Assembly (NCBI RefSeq): GCF_021513135.1
Contig: NZ_CP090981.1
Coordinates: 2,418,001-2,482,000 of the forward strand
Reading direction: 5' to 3'
Length of the DNA: 64,000 bases
DNA from: Vibrio sp. SS-MA-C1-2
GTDB taxonomy: Bacteria; Pseudomonadota; Gammaproteobacteria; Enterobacterales; Vibrionaceae
Position numbers and translations under genes: made by a program. This document shows positions 51,889-60,970 of this stretch, one piece after another; position 1 is the stretch's first letter, and each line of letters opens with the position of its first letter. Under the pieces are notes generated by a model. The model saw nothing but the letters and a program-made list of their open reading frames with translations. It did no database searches and was not told where the DNA came from.

Positions 51889-54420
51889 TTAGAATCTAAG
51901 TTCTGTTCGTTGAATTAAGTCATCTTGAAGCGGTTTCCCTAACTCAATAAAGTAAGCACTATACCCCGCAACACGCACCAACATGTCTTTATAAAGTTCT
52001 GGATTTTCTTGAGCAGCCCTCATTTTATCAGAACTCATAATATTAAATTGGACATGCATACCTTGCTTATTGATATATTCCTCAATAAAGCTGGCTAAAA
52101 TATCGCGTCCTGCATCACCTGAAACGGCATCTTCAGGAAACCTTAAGTTAAGCAATGTTCCATTTGTCGCAAGGCTATGATCAACCTTCGTTACGGAGTT
52201 GATAACGGCAGTGGGTCCATTAATATCATGTGAGCCACCTTGAGTATGTACAGGCCCCATATTATCTGAGATAGGCTCGCCATTTTTACGTCCATCTAAT
52301 GAAGCATTGGTATATAGCCCCATTCCAACATTCGCATTAACGGTATAAACGCCCGGACTGAACTTCCCGCCTCTTGGATTTTGACGTCCTTTAATATGTC
52401 GGCAGTAACTTTCAAACATAAAGGAGAAGAGTTCATCAGCTTCATCAATATCATTACCATAATGAGGGATCTTTGAGCTATTCACTAACGCATACAACTT
52501 TTTATGCCCTTCCCAATTCTCTTTTAGTGCATCAAGAAGTTCTTTACCGGTATATTTCTTATCATCAAAAACCAGCTTTTTAATCGTTGATAATGAATCT
52601 GCACAGGTAGCAATGCCCGCTGCCTGCGGTGCAGTTCCATTATATTTTACGCCACCGGCTGTCATGTCTTTACCAGACTCAATACATCCTTCAAAAAATG
52701 CTGAGATGTACGGTGTTGGCTTAATTTGGCGATGAATTTTATCTGTTATATTTAGGCAACTACAGAGCTGATCACACCAGTAAGAAAATTGTTTATCTAT
52801 ACTCTCTAATACTTCATCAAAAGTACGATAAGTTTCCAAGCTTCCAGTATCTGGGCCCAATTGCATTCCTGCATTCGGGCCAGATAATACACGTCCACCA
52901 TTGATGACCATCTCCATCACTTTAACCGTATTCACATAGCCGGCATCTAGCCAACCATGTTCTTTACCTGGAATGGTTGGCTCTACACAACCAACAACAG
53001 CATAATTACGTGCCTCTTCTACAGTTACACCTTTCCCGATCATGGCTTTAATTGCTGGCCCATCATTAAATAACTTCGGATGACCATAACCCGCACGAAT
53101 ACATTCAACCGTTTTAATCTTTAGTTCGTAAGGTGTATTTTCATGAATTCTAAGACATACCCATGGATTCATCATACGAGTATGTGCAGAAGCTTCTAAC
53201 AACAACATGGTTAGATCATTTGTGGCGTCATTTCCTTGTTCATCAACCCCGCCAATGGTTAAACTTTCCCCGCCAAATCCGCGACCATTACGAACTTTAA
53301 CCGTACCTTTATCTTTTAATTTTGTCGGATTATTCATCTTCACATATAGCACCTCAAGGATCTCAAGGACCTCTTCTTTTGTTGTGCTATTACTTTGAAT
53401 ATCTTTCTCATAGAAAGGATACAACCACTGATCCATTCGACCATAAGAAATAGAGTGTCCGTTACCCTCAATTTGAGTCATTGTTACTGCAAAATTAAAT
53501 AATTGTGCGGCTTGCCAAAACGTTTGTGGTATTCCCGATGCGATTTGATAACAGTTCGTGGATATTTTCTGTAGTTCAAGTTTTCTAATCTCATCTTGCT
53601 CTGCAAAAGCCAGATCTTCTGCAAGTAGGGCATAACGCGTAATATATTTTACTGCCGCTTCAAGTGAAATGAGGGTCGCTTTATAATAATCTCGTTTCTC
53701 ACTATAATCGGGATCTTGTTTAGAAAGCTGGCTAAATGCACCTTTGGCTTGGTCAATAACCCCTTTATAACCTAAAGACATTAACTTACTGAAATCCATC
53801 GCAAAGTGGCCAATACCCGCGAAATGATAATTATTGGTCTGAAAAACCTTTTCTCCCATATGAGAACCTTTCTTTTGGTCCTCATCTAGGTGGGCAGTAA
53901 TGAACTCATTTGCGCTCTTACCTTTCCAGTACTCACACAGCTGTAGTATTTCTTCTCTATCTTGATCACTTTTTATATAAAACTGATCATTAGATCGCTC
54001 TTCAAATGGTGAGTTTAAAATTTCATCAATGATCCAATCCACTGAGAATTCTGGATAAATTGGTGATGCTTTCGCTGGTGCTGCAATTTCGCCTAAGATT
54101 AAATCTTCAGGATAAATATGAAGTGACGAATTTAACAATATATTTTCGAATGCATAAGCACATTGTAATATTTTTGGTAAAGACTCATTTTGTTCATAAG
54201 ACTCAGTGATCAATCGTAAACGCTCAACATCAATATCATAAGAGCGATCTAAAAAGGTTTGTCTTAAATAGTTCACCCTTGGAAACGGCGACCAATCTTC
54301 ATGACCCACTTCATAACCTAAACCATAGACTTTATCAAAAGGTTCTGTTCCTCTTGCATCTGTATGTTTTCCAGTTTTATCCTTTTCTAGGTATTCATTA
54401 CCTACTTGAAAGTTATCCAT
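51889..54420 (-). CDS. Glycyl radical enzyme, dehydratase/C-S-lyase class (candidate DHPS dehydratase or sulfolyase)
   Basis: This is a strictly anaerobic radical enzyme of 843 residues. The thiyl Cys478 and Glu480 lie in VVGCVEP and the glycyl radical Gly819 in RVAGYSAYF. His205 (GIGHFAMDF) and Asp492 (GWLDAGY) correspond to His164 and Asp447 of B12-independent glycerol dehydratase, so its full acid-base triad is present. An extra N-terminal segment of about 40 residues is not seen in that enzyme. Placement among yihS/yihQ/yihU, a TauE exporter and a shared promoter motif suggests dihydroxypropanesulfonate as substrate. Options are dehydration to 3-sulfopropionaldehyde (HpfG-like), C-S cleavage to hydroxyacetone and sulfite (HpsG-like), or glycerol dehydratase. 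The triad leans toward a dehydratase. Confidence 0.88.
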   Translation of the reverse strand: MDNFQVGNEYLEKDKTGKHTDARGTEPFDKVYGLGYEVGHEDWSPFPRVNYLRQTFLDRSYDIDVERLRLITESYEQNESLPKILQCAYAFENILLNSSLHIYPEDLILGEIAAPAKASPIYPEFSVDWIIDEILNSPFEERSNDQFYIKSDQDREEILQLCEYWKGKSANEFITAHLDEDQKKGSHMGEKVFQTNNYHFAGIGHFAMDFSKLMSLGYKGVIDQAKGAFSQLSKQDPDYSEKRDYYKATLISLEAAVKYITRYALLAEDLAFAEQDEIRKLELQKISTNCYQIASGIPQTFWQAAQLFNFAVTMTQIEGNGHSISYGRMDQWLYPFYEKDIQSNSTTKEEVLEILEVLYVKMNNPTKLKDKGTVKVRNGRGFGGESLTIGGVDEQGNDATNDLTMLLLEASAHTRMMNPWVCLRIHENTPYELKIKTVECIRAGYGHPKLFNDGPAIKAMIGKGVTVEEARNYAVVGCVEPTIPGKEHGWLDAGYVNTVKVMEMVINGGRVLSGPNAGMQLGPDTGSLETYRTFDEVLESIDKQFSYWCDQLCSCLNITDKIHRQIKPTPYISAFFEGCIESGKDMTAGGVKYNGTAPQAAGIATCADSLSTIKKLVFDDKKYTGKELLDALKENWEGHKKLYALVNSSKIPHYGNDIDEADELFSFMFESYCRHIKGRQNPRGGKFSPGVYTVNANVGMGLYTNASLDGRKNGEPISDNMGPVHTQGGSHDINGPTAVINSVTKVDHSLATNGTLLNLRFPEDAVSGDAGRDILASFIEEYINKQGMHVQFNIMSSDKMRAAQENPELYKDMLVRVAGYSAYFIELGKPLQDDLIQRTELRF

Positions 54421-54693
54421 CCTACCCTCGCAAATTTACAAAAACAAACATAATTCAACATAAACATAAAATACAAATACCAACTAAAAACAGTTGTTTA
54501 TTAGTATTTCATACCTAATTACGCACAACCTTACTATACTAAAGTGGTACCCAGAGGGATAGGGTAAACATCACAAAAAAGAACTATAAAATACTAAAAA
54601 CCACAAAAAACGACAAAATGTGACGTATGTTGTGGTAATTAATTATCATTGGAATATAGTACCCCTACAAAAAGTCAACTATAAAAATTTGAT
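54421..54693. other. Divergent promoter region, glycyl radical enzyme / TauE exporter
   Basis: 273 bp, AT-rich. It contains the shared AAAAACGACAAAA block and direct repeat (54612-54625). No FNR-like palindrome was found. GAGGGTAGG immediately before the glycyl radical enzyme ATG is the ribosome binding site. Confidence 0.6.
54612..54625 (+). promoter_or_regulatory. Shared operator-like direct repeat, glycyl radical enzyme/TauE promoters
   Basis: GACAAAA-TGT-GACG, preceded by AAAAAC; the 13-mer AAAAACGACAAAA is identical (on the opposite strand) to that at the TRAP/yihU promoter region. It lies 69 bp before the TauE start. Confidence 0.6.
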
Positions 54694-55434
54694 ATGGATA
54701 CCACAATAATTTTAATTTCGATGATCATCGCCCTTGCAGGATTTACTCAAGGGTTAACGGGATTTGGTTCTGCTCTAGTTTCAGTGCCTCTTCTTTCTAT
54801 TCTTGTTGGCGCTCAAACCGCTGTACCTATTGCAGGTATATTTGGTTGGTTAGTCACACTACCTATCGTATGGAAAATGCGAGCTTCAATTGAGATAAAA
54901 ACAGGCTTAATCCTTTTTGCCGGCTCAATTCCAGCCTCTTTTGTTGGCGCCAAGCTACTCGCTAGCATGCCTTCACAATATATTTTATTAACCATGGGCG
55001 GTGTATTAGTTGCATCAAGCATCCATTCTATGCGCTCAACTAAGCCTTTATTTCAAAAAGCATCAATGCCAATTACAGTCGGTGCAGGTTTTACATCTGG
55101 TGTATTAGGAGCCAGTGTCGGTGAATCAGGTCCACCAGTCATTGCTTATACTTCAATGCAACCATGGAGTGCTGATCAGACAAAATCGACATTAGCCTTT
55201 TTCTTTATGTTACAAATGATTGGCGCTAACATTGGTTTTTGGAATGAAGGGTTAATTACAGAGGAAGTTATCTCTCATGTTACTTCGGCACTCCCTGCAT
55301 TTGCAGTTGGATTAGCACTTGGTATGATCGGATATCACCTTTTACAAAAATATAAGATTGATTATCATAAAATTGTTCATCTATTCTTATTATTCTTAGG
55401 CTGCATGTTAATATATAAAAATATTAGCTTTTAA
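54694..55434 (+). CDS. TauE/SafE-family exporter (sulfite or organosulfonate)
   Basis: This inner-membrane exporter has 246 residues and about eight helices. TauE-family features are LAGFTQGLTGFGSALVSVPLL near the N-terminus and the repeated second-half GAGFTSGVLGASVGESGPPVIAY. Family members export sulfite, sulfoacetate or related sulfur anions from sulfonate degraders. It is divergent from the glycyl radical enzyme across a shared operator-like motif. It probably removes the sulfur product of the pathway (sulfite if the enzyme is a C-S lyase, or a C3 sulfonate if it is a dehydratase). The sequence does not decide which. Confidence 0.87.
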   Translation: MDTTIILISMIIALAGFTQGLTGFGSALVSVPLLSILVGAQTAVPIAGIFGWLVTLPIVWKMRASIEIKTGLILFAGSIPASFVGAKLLASMPSQYILLTMGGVLVASSIHSMRSTKPLFQKASMPITVGAGFTSGVLGASVGESGPPVIAYTSMQPWSADQTKSTLAFFFMLQMIGANIGFWNEGLITEEVISHVTSALPAFAVGLALGMIGYHLLQKYKIDYHKIVHLFLLFLGCMLIYKNISF

Positions 55435-55462
55435 TTTAATACTGATTAAAAGTTGATAACAA

Positions 55463-55498
55463 AACACCTTGTTAACCTTCCATAGTTAACAAGGTGTT
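55463..55498 (+). terminator. Rho-independent-like terminator after TauE exporter
   Basis: AACACCTTGTTAAC pairs perfectly over 14 bp with GTTAACAAGGTGTT around CTTCCATA, followed by ATTATATTA. Strong stem, weak U-tract. Confidence 0.75.
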
Positions 55499-55541
55499 AT
55501 TATATTAACAATACAGTTTAACCAACCGGATTAAGCTAACT

Positions 55542-55623
55542 TATACCTAAAATAATTGGAGTTGCTAGTCGGCGGCGAGTAAGTGCAGCCAACAGCCTAG
55601 CGACTTCAAGTATGAAAGGTATA
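55542..55623 (+). repeat. ERIC/IRU element, internally deleted
   Basis: 82 bp, TATACCTAAAATAATTGG to GTATGAAAGGTATA, about 100 bp upstream of the dhaR start. Confidence 0.92.
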
Positions 55624-55720
55624 GCAACTTAATCTCTCTTATCAAAGAGTAATTATGTCAGTAAGGAAAAAATAATTATATAATAAGTCATAAATGTGAA
55701 ATGACGAAGTAAGAATCCAT

Positions 55721-57639
55721 ATGATAAAAAGTACCACTTTAGATGAAACTCATACACGTTGGGACTTTTTCCAAAAGCATCATTGGGTCTCTCCTGACTT
55801 TTCTTTTACTGCGATTGTCTCATCATGGGAACGTTGCCACCAACAGTCCAATGCCTATAAATGGACAAAACCTCAGTCGGCAAGTGGTTATACTTTAAGT
55901 TCAATTCAAAGAAAAAATGATTTAATTACCTCCATTGTATCCCCCATTATTGATAATACGTTAGATACACTTTCATCCGAAATCGCTATTGGTATGACTG
56001 ATGCTTATGGTTGTATTATGCACCTATCTGGAAATGGAAATATCACAACAGAGCTAGAGCAACTGGGCTTTAAAATTGGAACATTTTTTAATGAAGGACA
56101 AGTAGGAACGAATAGTATTAACCTGGCAATTCAATCACATGAATCAGAAAAAGTATTTGCTGCAGAGCATTACAAAAAAGCACTGCACCCCTACTCGTCT
56201 TGTGCATCACCTTTTTTTCCCAAACTGGAAAAAATGAAGGTATTATCTTCCTCTTTTCGAGAAATGAACATTTTAACCAAGAAAATATCACTATTATCTC
56301 TTCCTGTGCAAAAGAGGTATCACTATCTCTTGATTTGGAATTTGAAAGAGTATCGAGTAATAAGTTTTCTAGTGAATACAATTCTATCCTAGAATATATC
56401 GATGATGGTCTCATCACTTGGGATAATAATGGTAAAATCATTTCAATAAATAAGCAAGCTGAAGGTTTAATACAAGTAGAAAAGAACGAAATCATCAATA
56501 AAAACTATCAAGATATAATTAAATTTCCACCTAATATCTCCCATCATATAGCAGAAAAAATAACAGTCCATAGAGTACAAACGACAGTTGAAGTAGGTAA
56601 TCGTTTTATTGAATTACTCATTACTATCCATACACTATCGCATGATGCAGTATTAATGTTCATTCATCCCATGGAAAAGATCCGTCAATTAGCACAGAGA
56701 CAAATAGGTAACTCAGCCAATTTCACTTTTGACAATATTGTTTCTCAGTCCAAATCGATTAAACGCATTATTACGATAGCAAAGCGCAGTGTAAAAACAG
56801 GGTTACCTATCTTTATTAATGGTGAAGAAGGGGTTGGCAAACTTGATTTCACGATGGCCATTCACAATGAAAGCCCATTTAAAAGTGGCCCTTTTATTAT
56901 TGTAAACTGCAAAAATTATGATCCTGAAGTGCTTATAGAGAATATATTAGGCAGCGATGAGAGTCATGGCTCGACGTCTAAGTTAGAACTGGCGCATACT
57001 GGCACTTTATATCTCGAAAACATCGAATTTATTTCCCAAGAGCTTCAAATCGCACTTTTAAATTACCTAAAAACAGGTTTAATCTCACGCAGAAACAGCA
57101 AACGCTTAATTCCTGTGAAGTTAAATTTAATCACCAGTACAACCATCGATCTTTACTCTTACGTCGAAAAAGGAATTTTTGGCCGACAACTATATTATGA
57201 GCTGACTTCAAATGATATCGAAATCCTACCATTAAGAGAACGAAGAGAAGATATCCAATATCTCGTTGATAATCATATCAATGAGTATAACCGAAAGCAC
57301 AATACTTCTATTCATATTGATTACCATGCAATGGAGAGTTTAAAGGGTTTCACATGGTACGGAAATTCATCTGAACTCAAAAATAAAGTTGAGAAACTCT
57401 TACTCAATAGAAAAGAGGATATTATTACGATGAAAGATATCCCTCAAGAACTCAGTGATAACATTGAAGATAATGCTAATTTCAGTAAAAAAATTCAATC
57501 TTTGGAAGAAATTGAAAAAGATGCCATTAAGCATGCTTGGGAAGTATTCGACGGGAAAATAAATGAGATATCTAATGCGCTCAATGTAAGCCGCACAACG
57601 CTCTGGCGGAAAATTAAAAAATATAATATAGGTAATTAA
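55721..57639 (+). pseudogene. dhaR: DhaR-type transcriptional regulator, split by a one-base frameshift
   Basis: Joined, the two frames give about 639 residues that align with E. coli DhaR throughout. The N-terminus and GAF-like region (VSSWERC, FFNEGQVGTNSINLA, HYKKALHPYSSCASPFF) come from the first frame. The PAS region (ILEYIDDGLITWDNNGKIISINKQA), AAA+ domain (NGEEGVGK; LELAHTGTLYLENIEF) and C-terminal HTH (VSRTTLWRKIKKYNI) come from the second. The frames meet at a run of seven T (56212-56218); eight T would restore the reading frame. The AAA+ domain lacks GAFTGA, as in DhaR, which activates sigma-70 promoters. DhaR is controlled by DhaK and DhaL. It may be inactive, a sequencing error, or slippage-regulated. 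Confidence 0.82.
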
Positions 57640-57655
57640 TTAAAATTAAGTAATA

Positions 57656-57693
57656 AAAAAGACCAACGAGATCACTTCTCGCTGGTCTTTTTT
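57656..57693. terminator. Bidirectional terminator between dhaR and yihQ
   Basis: AAAGACCAACGAGA pairs with TCTCGCTGGTCTTT (one mismatch) around a TCACT loop, flanked by A and T runs. It ends both convergent transcripts. Confidence 0.92.
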
Positions 57694-57736
57694 AACTCTT
57701 AGGTTTTAGGTTTTACATCTGTTGATAGTGTAACAA

Positions 57737-59755
57737 TTAGATATTGTTCAACGCTTTAAACAACTCAACATGCTCACTGTCTTTACGGTAGAATACCGCA
57801 GGCTGACCAATTGGGGCATCAACCGTGATGTGACCACCGGTGTAAGTATCGCCAGTCCAAACATGAACCCACTCATCGTCAGGCAGGTAAACCGCTTTTT
57901 CCACTTCACCTTGGTTATAAACCGGGGCAACCAGTAGATCACGGCCGAATAGGTACTCAAACTTAATGTCGTACGCTTCACTATCTTGCTCATAATGCAT
58001 GAACAGTGGTCGCTGAACCGGAATACCTTTGGCTGCATTTTCTTCAACGGCAGCTTTAATGTAAGGCTTAAGGTGCTTATACATTTTACTCATGCGTGAC
58101 GTGTGCGCCAACGTCTCTGCATCGGTATCATACTGGTGGTTATCACCCGGACGGTTACCTTCATGGGTACGCATGATCGGGGTAAATGCCGCCATCTCGA
58201 ACCAACGTTGCAACAACTCTTTATCACGCTTCATGCCGTGCAGTGTGGTATAACCACCGATGTCACTGTGGTGAATACCATTCCCCATTAGGCCTGAAGA
58301 GAGCGCAGCTGGGATCACTGACGCTAACCCATCATCAATGCACCAGTCAACAGACTGATCGCCCGCCCATAACGTGTGACAGTAACCTTGAATGCCCGCA
58401 CCGCCTGCACGCATGAAGAACAGAATATCGTCGGTTTTACCTGACTCTTCAATCGCTTCGTGCTGTACTTTTGCCCAACGGTATGGCCATTTATTATGTT
58501 CAATTTCTGCACTCACGCCGTTGCTTAATGAACAATCTGTTGGCAGATATTCCCCAAAATCACCCATCCAACCGTCTAGGCCGAAATCGATCATGTTGGT
58601 TTTTATCACCCCTTTATACCACTCACATGCATCCGGGTTGGTAAAATCAACCACGCCACAGTAGAACTCACCAAAATCGACCACATATTTCGAGCCATCT
58701 TCTTTGGTCGCTAAATACCCTAAGGCTTTGGCTTCGTTATAAAGTGGGAAATCTTCCAGTACATACGGGTTGATGTAACCTAAGAAACGGACACCGTCTT
58801 CTTTAAGTTGGTGGATCTTCGTATCAAGCTCAGGGTACAACGCTTTGTTCCACTGCCAATCCCACTGAAGACGCTTACCGAACGACGTCATCTTGATCCC
58901 TTGCCAGTCTTGGTTCCACACTGCAGCTAGCTCAATATCCGCGTCTTTTGCTTGTTGGATCTTTTCAAAGGTCAGGTCAGTGCCCCCTTGAATACCAAGG
59001 ATGACGCCATTATAGACCCAATCCGGCAATGCAGGCTGGCGACCAAAGTGGTCAGTAATATTGGTCATTAATTCAACAAAGGTCTCTTCACTGCCAAGCA
59101 ATAAGTATTGTGGAATGTCCCAACACTGCAGCTCATGGAAGCCGTCATTGGTAAAGTTAAAGTCGGCATAGGCGGTGGTTTCTAAATGACAGAAATACTT
59201 CTTATCGGACACAAAGGTCGGCTGTGGGTAGTTAGTATTGTAGTAATCACCGCCCGCTTTATCATGAACGTCCGCTTGCCATGTCACATAGCTATTTTTA
59301 TTACGACCCACACCCGGCTCAGAAGACCACAGTGGGAAGTTTTTACCGCGCAGGTTGAAATACGTTAACTGCTCACCACAACCGAAGACTTTTTCCTCTT
59401 CTGTTGCAGCAACACGGAACCAAAAACGGTTAAAGGTCTTATCAGCCGCTTCAAACGCCACTTTTAGGCGCTCTTCTTTGGTTTCAGACACCAGAAGATT
59501 CAACGCAACGTTTGAGTTTGCAAAAAATGAAATGCTGTAGCTTACTTTGCCATCATTCTCAATTTCTTCCACTTTAAATTGACGCAAAGCGGTACGCTCA
59601 ACCACGTAGTCTGTGATGTCAAAGTTACCACGATACATATCGAAGTTACCTTCACCGACACCCAAGAAGATCGCTGGCGCGTCAGTTGAGTGGCTAAATA
59701 CGGTGTTATTTTTATGGGTGATGGTGAGGTGGTTGTCGCTATAAGATAGTTTCAC
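57737..59755 (-). CDS. yihQ: Sulfoquinovosidase YihQ (GH31)
   Basis: YihQ is a glycoside hydrolase that releases sulfoquinovose from sulfoquinovosyl glycerol and related plant sulfolipid products. The 672-residue protein matches E. coli YihQ along its length. The nucleophile is Asp399 (GDFGEYLPTD) and the acid/base Asp466 (AGDQSVDW). The sulfonate-binding QQRW-type motif is conserved as NQDWQGIKMTSFGKRLQWDW (Gln, Arg and Trp at the E. coli Q288, R301 and W304 positions). GTG start at 59755 is preceded by AAGGA with seven-base spacing. No signal peptide, so it is cytoplasmic. It is the last gene of the TRAP transporter operon. Its GC content is visibly higher than that of its neighbours outside this operon. 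Confidence 0.96.
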   Translation of the reverse strand: MKLSYSDNHLTITHKNNTVFSHSTDAPAIFLGVGEGNFDMYRGNFDITDYVVERTALRQFKVEEIENDGKVSYSISFFANSNVALNLLVSETKEERLKVAFEAADKTFNRFWFRVAATEEEKVFGCGEQLTYFNLRGKNFPLWSSEPGVGRNKNSYVTWQADVHDKAGGDYYNTNYPQPTFVSDKKYFCHLETTAYADFNFTNDGFHELQCWDIPQYLLLGSEETFVELMTNITDHFGRQPALPDWVYNGVILGIQGGTDLTFEKIQQAKDADIELAAVWNQDWQGIKMTSFGKRLQWDWQWNKALYPELDTKIHQLKEDGVRFLGYINPYVLEDFPLYNEAKALGYLATKEDGSKYVVDFGEFYCGVVDFTNPDACEWYKGVIKTNMIDFGLDGWMGDFGEYLPTDCSLSNGVSAEIEHNKWPYRWAKVQHEAIEESGKTDDILFFMRAGGAGIQGYCHTLWAGDQSVDWCIDDGLASVIPAALSSGLMGNGIHHSDIGGYTTLHGMKRDKELLQRWFEMAAFTPIMRTHEGNRPGDNHQYDTDAETLAHTSRMSKMYKHLKPYIKAAVEENAAKGIPVQRPLFMHYEQDSEAYDIKFEYLFGRDLLVAPVYNQGEVEKAVYLPDDEWVHVWTGDTYTGGHITVDAPIGQPAVFYRKDSEHVELFKALNNI

Positions 59756-59870
59756 TGTTTATTCCTTAGTCACTCTACTCGTTTAACCTGAGTATAAAGT
59801 GGGCACCCTCGCTGTGTGATGGCGCCCTATTGCTTATTATTTTTATTGTTACAGGACGAATAACACGTCG

Positions 59871-60920
59871 CTATTTTGTTTGGATATCGTATGAGGTTTG
59901 GATTTTCGCTTCACACAAGCCAATTTGATCTTCAACGCGTTGTAACCATGCCGCGCCTTCAGCACCCGACTCTTCTAAGAAGAAATCACGAACCGGTTTT
60001 GCCGCCGTTTTAAAGGCTTCACGCTCTTCGGCTGTTGGGTTATAGACTTTACCCCCGGCTTTACGGAACTCTTCGTAAGCTTCAAATTCTTGGTGTTTAG
60101 GGTAAGCACGCAGGTACTGGTTCTGTGCCGCTGCGCCGTCGATAACCACTTTTTTCAACTCATCCGGGAAAGCGTTAAATTTCGCGTTATTGAAGACCCA
60201 TGCCCCGCCCATGTAGGCATGACCATCAAGCACGATGTAGTTTAAGCTCTCTTGGAAACGGTTCATCACGATGTCTGTAATGCCATTTTTGGTGCCATCC
60301 ACGACACCCGTTGACAATGCGGTATACACTTCTGGCCACGCGATAGGGGTTGGTGCGCCGCCCAACTGCTTCACAAGCTCTTGTTGGATGGGTGCCGGCA
60401 CGGTACGTAACTTCAGGCCTTCAACATCCGCAGGAGAGTGGATCTCTTTTTTGGTGGTGGCAATGTTACGCCAGCCGCCTGAGTTAGAGACCATCATTAA
60501 ACGAACATTCGGCATTTTTTGCAGTAACTTGCCACGCATTTCACCGACAAACTCATCGTTGTTATAAACACACTCAGCAACGCGATCGTTGGGTAAAATA
60601 TAAGGTAAATCCAATGCACTCATTGGCTCCCAGTAATACGCGAGCTCTGGCACCGTGGTTTGGAAGTAATCAAACATCCCCGCTTGCACACCCGCTAAAC
60701 ACTCTTTGGCGGTACCACAAAGCTGGCCTGATGGGTAAATATCCACTTGGATCTGACCGTTTGAGCGGTTTTCTACATAATTTTTAAACACAAGCAGCGA
60801 CTGGTGGTTATACCCGTCTAAGTTGGTCACGTGGGGAACCGTTAGCTTATATTTGGCTGCATTGGCCGCGCCTGCCATTAACAGGGTGGTGGCTGCAACG
60901 GCTAATAATGTCTTTTTCAT
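59871..60920 (-). CDS. TRAP transporter substrate-binding protein (DctP family)
   Basis: This periplasmic receptor has 349 residues and a Sec signal (ends AANA, about 21). It has the DctP conserved region LRTVPAPIQQELVKQLGGAPTPIAWPEVYTALSTGVVDG (about 165-203), whose Arg normally binds the carboxylate or sulfonate of the ligand. In this cluster the likely ligand is sulfoquinovose or sulfoquinovosyl glycerol, in place of the MFS permease YihO of E. coli. It is third gene of the dctQ-dctM-dctP-yihQ operon. Confidence 0.9.
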   Translation of the reverse strand: MKKTLLAVAATTLLMAGAANAAKYKLTVPHVTNLDGYNHQSLLVFKNYVENRSNGQIQVDIYPSGQLCGTAKECLAGVQAGMFDYFQTTVPELAYYWEPMSALDLPYILPNDRVAECVYNNDEFVGEMRGKLLQKMPNVRLMMVSNSGGWRNIATTKKEIHSPADVEGLKLRTVPAPIQQELVKQLGGAPTPIAWPEVYTALSTGVVDGTKNGITDIVMNRFQESLNYIVLDGHAYMGGAWVFNNAKFNAFPDELKKVVIDGAAAQNQYLRAYPKHQEFEAYEEFRKAGGKVYNPTAEEREAFKTAAKPVRDFFLEESGAEGAAWLQRVEDQIGLCEAKIQTSYDIQTK

Positions 60921-60970
60921 TTTTATTGTCCTTTAAAAAAAATCCGTATCACGATTGAAAATTAAATTGA

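Noticed and set aside
51889-54420. Pyruvate formate-lyase assignment of the glycyl radical enzyme
   Set aside because: PFL has adjacent active-site cysteines and a different activase lacking the ferredoxin insert; here a single Cys lies in GCVEP, as in dehydratases and C-S lyases.
56200-57639. Second half of dhaR as an independent shorter sigma-54 activator gene
   Set aside because: The proposed start falls inside the GAF-like domain, no ribosome binding site precedes it, the AAA+ domain lacks GAFTGA, and the preceding frame supplies the missing N-terminal half of DhaR.
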